Source: an uncultured Lachnospiraceae bacterium (GTDB lineage: Bacteria; Bacillota; Clostridia; Lachnospirales; Lachnospiraceae). Taken from it: a stretch of 6,310 nt of DNA. The notes beneath the pieces are model-generated. The model ran no database searches. It was not told the origin of the DNA and was given only the letters and a program-made list of their open reading frames with translations. The DNA is taken from NCBI GenBank assembly GCA_902796375.1, contig CADBOW010000178.1, positions 1-6,310 on the forward strand, read 5' to 3'. Each line of letters begins with the position of its first letter. Positions within the stretch are counted from its first letter, which is position 1. Positions 5,864-6,310 of the stretch are shown piece by piece. The position numbers and the translations under genes are program-made.

Positions 5864-6310
5864 CTATCTGCCAAGGATCTTCTGCTCCAGTGCTTCCGCA
5901 GCCTTATCCAGCTCTGACAGCTCTGCTTCGTGATTCCTGATGAACTCTTCGAAGTCCTTCTCCGTAGTCTTTTCATCTGTGATGATGGACACCAGACCGA
6001 TCTCTTCTGCCTTATCATAGATCTTCTTCATCTCGTCCAGATCCTCACCACTCAGGTTCTCAAGCTCCCTGATCACAACTTCTTCGTCCACCGTATCGAC
6101 AGCGTACTCGTCCGAATACCAGCCTGCCTTCTTCTCCAGCTCTGTCGCCTGCTTCTCCAGCTGCTCTACTTCCTTCTCATACTTCTTTGTACCGGCCTCG
6201 ACTGCTGCCTCATCATTCTCGAAATTCTCACCGAAGATCTCCGCACCGATTTCTGCCAGGCGGTCGTAGATTTTGTTCAGTTCACTGATCTCCGCCTCTG
6301 TCAGGTCGCC
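5864..6310 (-). CDS. Acidic, helical two-repeat protein of unknown function, N-terminus cut by window edge
   Basis: The last 148 residues of a protein whose start lies beyond the right edge; the minus-strand frame is open from 6310 to the TAG at 5864. I do not recognise a family. About 30% of residues are Asp or Glu, Lys is also frequent, and there is no cysteine, signal peptide or membrane span in the visible part. Two copies of a ~61-residue unit are present (visible residues 3-63 and 86-146). Each has a helix with KIYD...EIG and then a heptad-like helix (for example EQLEKQATELEKK), separated by a linker with aromatic residues (GWYSDEYAVD). The pattern suggests an all-helical, partly coiled-coil soluble protein. 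A GTG at 6091 could give a short 75-residue product, but it falls inside the continuous frame and at the second repeat, so a partial longer gene is more likely. It precedes the two-component genes on the same strand, separated by a stem-loop. Confidence 0.75.
   Translation of the reverse strand, partial: GDLTEAEISELNKIYDRLAEIGAEIFGENFENDEAAVEAGTKKYEKEVEQLEKQATELEKKAGWYSDEYAVDTVDEEVVIRELENLSGEDLDEMKKIYDKAEEIGLVSIITDEKTTEKDFEEFIRNHEAELSELDKAAEALEQKILGR
5873..6055 (-). repeat. Second copy of the intragenic protein repeat
   Basis: Visible residues 86-146 of the acidic protein, with LSGEDLDEMKKIYDKAEEIG matching LTEAEISELNKIYDRLAEIG of the first copy (9 of 20 identical, most others conservative). 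It is followed by a second helix, AELSELDKAAEALEQK. More copies may lie beyond the right edge. Confidence 0.65.
6122..6304 (-). repeat. First copy of the intragenic protein repeat
   Basis: Visible residues 3-63 of the acidic protein. This copy aligns without gaps to the copy at 5873-6055 at an offset of exactly 83 residues (249 bp). Shared positions include L-x6-E-x2-KIYD-x3-EIG in the first helix and E-x1-E-x3-L-x1-K in the second. The identity is at protein level and clearly diverged, so the duplication is old. Confidence 0.65.

Overview
This window looks like chromosomal DNA of a low-to-mid-GC Firmicute, most likely a gut Clostridia or Lachnospiraceae member. The evidence is the strong GGAGG-type ribosome binding sites, sigma-A-type promoters, the style of two-component system, and a cytoplasmic GH13 amylase beginning directly at its catalytic barrel. 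Base composition is roughly balanced. This taxonomic guess rests on protein style alone. All six genes are on the minus strand, so transcription runs from high to low coordinates. No tRNA, rRNA, CRISPR array, insertion sequence or phage gene was seen.

Reading in the direction of transcription, the right edge (5864-6310) holds the C-terminal part of an acidic, helical protein of unknown function. It contains two copies of a ~61-residue unit in exact 83-residue register. A ~100-bp spacer follows, with a perfect 10-bp stem-loop just before the next ribosome binding site. Next is an OmpR/PhoB-class response regulator (5061-5762), whose end overlaps by 20 nt the start of its partner sensor histidine kinase (3818-5080). 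The kinase has two membrane segments, an acidic external domain and no HAMP domain.

A 103-bp gap with a plausible sigma-A promoter separates the kinase from an AMP-forming acyl-CoA ligase of the ANL superfamily (2080-3714). That gene ends in a clear intrinsic terminator at 2022-2066. A ~370-bp A/T-rich intergenic region follows. It carries a near-consensus promoter with an A/T-rich upstream segment, an upstream 7-bp inverted repeat that could be an operator, and a predicted 5' leader starting with a U8 run and a 14-nt palindrome.

That promoter drives a membrane-anchored GH25 lysozyme-like protein (617-1711). A GH13 alpha-amylase-family enzyme (1-585, cut by the left edge) follows 31 bp later with its own ribosome binding site and no visible terminator between, so the two are probably co-transcribed.

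Functionally this is three units: an unknown acidic repeat protein with a two-component sensor system, a stand-alone acyl-CoA ligase, and a GH25/GH13 pair. I see no clear evidence of a novel defence or mobile system. The most unusual elements are the duplicated acidic protein beside the two-component system and the architecture of the GH25 promoter and leader. Four annotated starts are shorter than the longest open frame, or depart from it, because a better-placed ribosome binding site or family alignment supports them.
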